Below, in pieces: positions 14,065 through 16,148 of a DNA stretch of 16,148 nt. The position numbers and the translations under genes were made by a program. The notes beneath the pieces were generated by a model, which saw nothing but the letters and a program-made list of their open reading frames with translations, was not told the origin of the DNA and made no database searches. How positions within the stretch are numbered: the stretch's first letter is position 1; every line of letters starts with the position of its first letter. The stretch is from Candidatus Limnocylindrales bacterium (GTDB lineage Bacteria; Chloroflexota; Limnocylindria; Limnocylindrales; CSP1-4). The stretch spans positions 1 to 16,148 of the forward strand of contig JARLHH010000048.1 in NCBI GenBank assembly GCA_031292335.1. Direction: 5' to 3'.

Positions 14065-14676
14065 CTATCGGGCGGCGCCCCGGCCGTCCGGTCCGGTTCC
14101 TCCCGACGGATCCAGGTCCACCGACGGCGATTCGTCGGCCGCAGGCTCCGCATCGAAGAAGGCGCGCGGCTTCCAGCCCAGCAGCCCGGCCAGGGCGACC
14201 GCCGGGACCTGCGCGATCGTCGCGTTGTACCGGTAGACCTGGTCGTTGTAGAGCTCGCGCCGGTCGGCGATCTGCTGCTCGAGCCGCTGGATCTCGGCCT
14301 GGAGTCGCAGAACGTTGTCCTGGGAGCGCAGCTGTGGGTAGTTCTCGACGACCGCGAGGAGCGACCGGACCGCCTGGCTCGTGGCGTTCGAGACGGCTGC
14401 CTGCTCCGCGACCGGTGCCGCCGGTGCGTAGCGGGCGCGCTGGCGGGCCACCTCCTCGAGGACCGACCGCTCGAACGCCATCACGTCCCGGACCGCCGCC
14501 ACGAGCTCGGCGAGCTGGTCGTAGCGTTGCTTGAGGGCCACCTCGACGTTGCCCCAGGCTCGCTCGATCCTCGTGCGCAGCGCGACCACCCCGTTGTAGG
14601 TCGTCACGCCCAGGAAGACGAGCACCCCGACCACGAGCACGACCCCGAAGAGCGCGGCGCCGGCGAGCGGGCTCAC
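14065..14676 (-). CDS. lemA: LemA family protein
   Basis: A 203-residue membrane-anchored helical protein. One N-terminal transmembrane helix (about 5-26) is followed by the LemA fold: TTYNGVVALRTRIERAWGNVEVALKQRYDQLAELV (25-59 region), a helix with FERSVLEEVARQRARY, then ENYPQLRSQDNVLRLQAEIQRLEQQI, RRELYNDQVYRYNATIAQVP and the closing A-x-L-L-G-W-K-P-R-A-F-F. These match the usual Y-P-x-L-[KR], E-x-x-I-x-x-x-R-x-x-Y-N and F-F landmarks. The short Asp/Gly-rich C-terminus is not conserved. The start is GTG, overlapping the stop of the upstream GIDE-domain gene (GTGA), so the two are probably translated together. The biochemical role of LemA proteins is not established; the family is often next to membrane-stress or surface proteins. 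Confidence 0.93.
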   Translation of the reverse strand: MSPLAGAALFGVVLVVGVLVFLGVTTYNGVVALRTRIERAWGNVEVALKQRYDQLAELVAAVRDVMAFERSVLEEVARQRARYAPAAPVAEQAAVSNATSQAVRSLLAVVENYPQLRSQDNVLRLQAEIQRLEQQIADRRELYNDQVYRYNATIAQVPAVALAGLLGWKPRAFFDAEPAADESPSVDLDPSGGTGPDGRGAAR

Positions 14677-15815
14677 CAGGCGCCGCCCTGGACGGCAAGC
14701 GCGAGGACGATCGCCGCGACGATCGCGAGAGTCGCGCCGAACAGGCCCTGCGTGAGCGCGCCCTGGTCCCGGGCCACGGCGTCGCCCGGGCTTCCGGCAC
14801 GCACGACGAGCGGATTCTCGGGTGACGCCGCCATGACCAGCTCGCCGGGCGCGATGTCGAAGATGGCCGCCGCCGCGGTCGCCTCCTCGGCCGGGGCGAC
14901 CGGCAACGGCCGTGCCTCGGGATCAAGCTCCGGGGCCCGGGCCGGGCGCCCGATCCCGAAGCCGGGGATCGCCGCGTTGCCCCAGGCCTCGTCCGGCGAG
15001 GCCTTCAGGAGGCCGGCCGCGCGTGCCTCCGCGATGTTCCGGGCGACCTCGGGGTCATCGAGGGCGAGCGTGGGCTCGTCGCGGTCGGCCGTGGCAGGGT
15101 CGTCGATGTCGTGGAACGGGACGGCGGTTCCCACGATCGTCACGATGTCCCCGGGCGCCAGCCGCCGCTCCTCGTAGTGGCGCCGCCCCTTCGCGAGGCC
15201 GAATGGGCCGCCACCGATGCCCGCGATCAGGTTCCCCTCGCCACCGCTCGCCGCGATCGCCGCGAGCGCCCCGCCGTCCGGGAGGCCGTCCGGGCCCTCG
15301 GCGGGTCCGCCGTCGGCCCCGTGAACGGTGAGAAGGGCCGCGACCGCTGCCTCGCGATCGAGCGTGGCCGACGTGACGGCGGGTCCCTTGTTCAGGTCGA
15401 GGCCGGCCGGATCCTCCCCCGACCAGTCACTTTGATCGCGGAAGCACATCGGCGCGTCCCACCGGGCGCCGTGCGGGAAGACGCGCAGCGAGCCCGTGGC
15501 GTCCCGGACCCGGAAGCCCACCGCGCGCTCCTCGTCCAGGAGCGTCGCCCGGTCCTGGCCCCGGTCCTCGAGAATCCTCGCGCGGTAGTAGACACAGGGG
15601 ACGCTCTGGAGCGGAGATACGAGCGCAACCGGACCCGCCTCGATCGTCCCGACGAGCCGCACTTCGCCCGCGGCGAGCGACTCGATCCGGCTCGTGCCGG
15701 TTCCCCGGACGGGCTCGCCGGCTCGATAGGCTCTCAGACCCCGGACGAGCAGGAAGAGGCCGACGGCGATGCCGACCACCGCCGACGCGACGAGGAACCC
15801 CGTGGCGTGTGTCAA
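14673..15815 (-). CDS. GIDE-domain (MULAN/BAM-like) membrane protein
   Basis: A 380-residue membrane protein with an N-terminal helix (about 6-25) and a C-terminal helix (about 357-377), leaving a large soluble domain between them. The soluble part resembles the GIDE (PF12483) domain of E3 ligase MULAN and bacterial relatives: EVRLVGTIEAGPVALVSPLQSVPCVYYRARI (51-81 region), then FRVRDATGSLRVFPHGARWDAP (100-121 region), and later HYEERRLAPGDIVTIVGTAVP, the family's Y-x-E-x-x-L-x-x-G-D strand. An insert between these (about 150-200) is Gly/Asp-rich. There is no RING finger, as expected in bacteria. The start is TTG at 15815, overlapping the stop of the upstream gene (TTGA); its ribosome site is weak, so coupling is likely. 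Function in bacteria is unproven; eukaryotic homologues act in mitochondrial membranes. Confidence 0.8.
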   Translation of the reverse strand: MTHATGFLVASAVVGIAVGLFLLVRGLRAYRAGEPVRGTGTSRIESLAAGEVRLVGTIEAGPVALVSPLQSVPCVYYRARILEDRGQDRATLLDEERAVGFRVRDATGSLRVFPHGARWDAPMCFRDQSDWSGEDPAGLDLNKGPAVTSATLDREAAVAALLTVHGADGGPAEGPDGLPDGGALAAIAASGGEGNLIAGIGGGPFGLAKGRRHYEERRLAPGDIVTIVGTAVPFHDIDDPATADRDEPTLALDDPEVARNIAEARAAGLLKASPDEAWGNAAIPGFGIGRPARAPELDPEARPLPVAPAEEATAAAAIFDIAPGELVMAASPENPLVVRAGSPGDAVARDQGALTQGLFGATLAIVAAIVLALAVQGGAW

Positions 15816-16148
15816 CCCGAACGGGGCCGGATCGCCGCGACCAGGACGACGACGCCCAGCGCGAGGAGCGCGACCGGCCAGACGACGGCCCAGTCGATGT
15901 CGAAGGTCCGGCGAAGGAGGAAGTAGGCCCCCAGGCCCACCAGGACGAGACCCACGATGATCGCCACGAGCGGGTCGCTCCGTCGCTCCGCGCGGCGCGC
16001 GGCCCGTTCGGCGCGCCGGGACGCGCGCTCGGCGGTGCGGTGGCCCCGCCAGGACCCGTCATCCCAGGCGTTCGGTGCACCGGGCGGGATCCAGCCGGGA
16101 ACGGAAGCGGCGTGCGGCGGCGCTGCCTGGGCGGATGTCCCGGACGGC
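15812..16148 (-). CDS. Two-helix membrane protein, DUF5668/LiaF-region-like (partial at window edge)
   Basis: The frame runs open from the right window edge to a TGA at 15812-15814, giving the last 111 residues of a protein whose start lies outside the window. A Pro-rich segment with PGWIPPGAPNAWDD is followed by an Arg/Ala-rich charged helix (RTAERASRRAERAARRAERR), then two closely spaced transmembrane helices: VAIIVGLVLVGLGAYFLLR and WAVVWPVALLALGVVVLV. The pattern G-L-x-L-x-G-x-x-x-F-L, a short linker, then W-P-x-x-L-x-x-x-G is that of the DUF5668/LiaF N-terminal transmembrane region found in envelope-stress proteins. Its stop overlaps the TTG start of the GIDE-domain gene, placing it first among the visible genes of this operon. 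The assignment rests on the helix pattern only. Confidence 0.7.
   Translation of the reverse strand, partial: PSGTSAQAAPPHAASVPGWIPPGAPNAWDDGSWRGHRTAERASRRAERAARRAERRSDPLVAIIVGLVLVGLGAYFLLRRTFDIDWAVVWPVALLALGVVVLVAAIRPRSG

Overview
The window is GC-rich (about 70% by eye) with bacterial operon structure: ATGA/GTGA/TTGA stop-start overlaps, GTG and TTG starts, and Shine-Dalgarno motifs. There are no rRNA or tRNA genes, no insertion sequences and no CRISPR arrays. The mix of a carbohydrate/peptide ABC importer, an Xfp-AckA pair, tryptophanase, secreted proteins with Pro/Ser/Thr-rich linkers and a LemA/GIDE-domain membrane operon suits a high-GC, probably free-living Chloroflexota or Actinomycetota-like heterotroph. 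That placement is inference; no phylogenetic marker is present.

Region 1 (1-5287, plus strand) is a complete Opp/Dpp-type ABC importer apart from the N-terminus of the binding protein. The order is binding protein (C-terminal part), two permeases, two ATPases, then a PIG-L/LmbE-family deacetylase. The last four genes overlap one another, so they are probably translated as a coupled set. The tail of the binding protein and the start of the first permease look more like oligosaccharide-type members of this superfamily than classical dipeptide importers.

Region 2 (5288-5735) has no supportable gene. Region 3 (5736-9173, minus strand) reads, in transcription order, a secreted RlpA-like double-psi beta-barrel protein, a Cys-rich lipoprotein of unknown function, and a tryptophanase with tryptophan-type rather than tyrosine-type active-site residues.

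Region 4 (9174-9682) is a divergent intergenic region of about 510 bp rich in short inverted repeats. It holds the leader of the RlpA-like gene on one strand and the promoter of the phosphoketolase gene on the other.

Region 5 (9683-13193, plus strand) is xfp-ackA. Phosphoketolase makes acetyl phosphate from xylulose-5-P or fructose-6-P, and acetate kinase turns it into acetate plus ATP. Sugar imported by region 1 could feed this route.

Region 6 (13171-16148, minus strand) reads, in transcription order, a partial two-helix membrane protein resembling the DUF5668/LiaF transmembrane region, a GIDE-domain membrane protein, a LemA protein and an alpha/beta hydrolase. The hydrolase overlaps the ackA 3' end tail-to-tail by 23 bp. 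No clearly novel defence or mobile system is visible. The points most worth a second look are the membrane GIDE-LemA operon, the structured leader ahead of the RlpA-like gene, and the deacetylase coupled to the importer.
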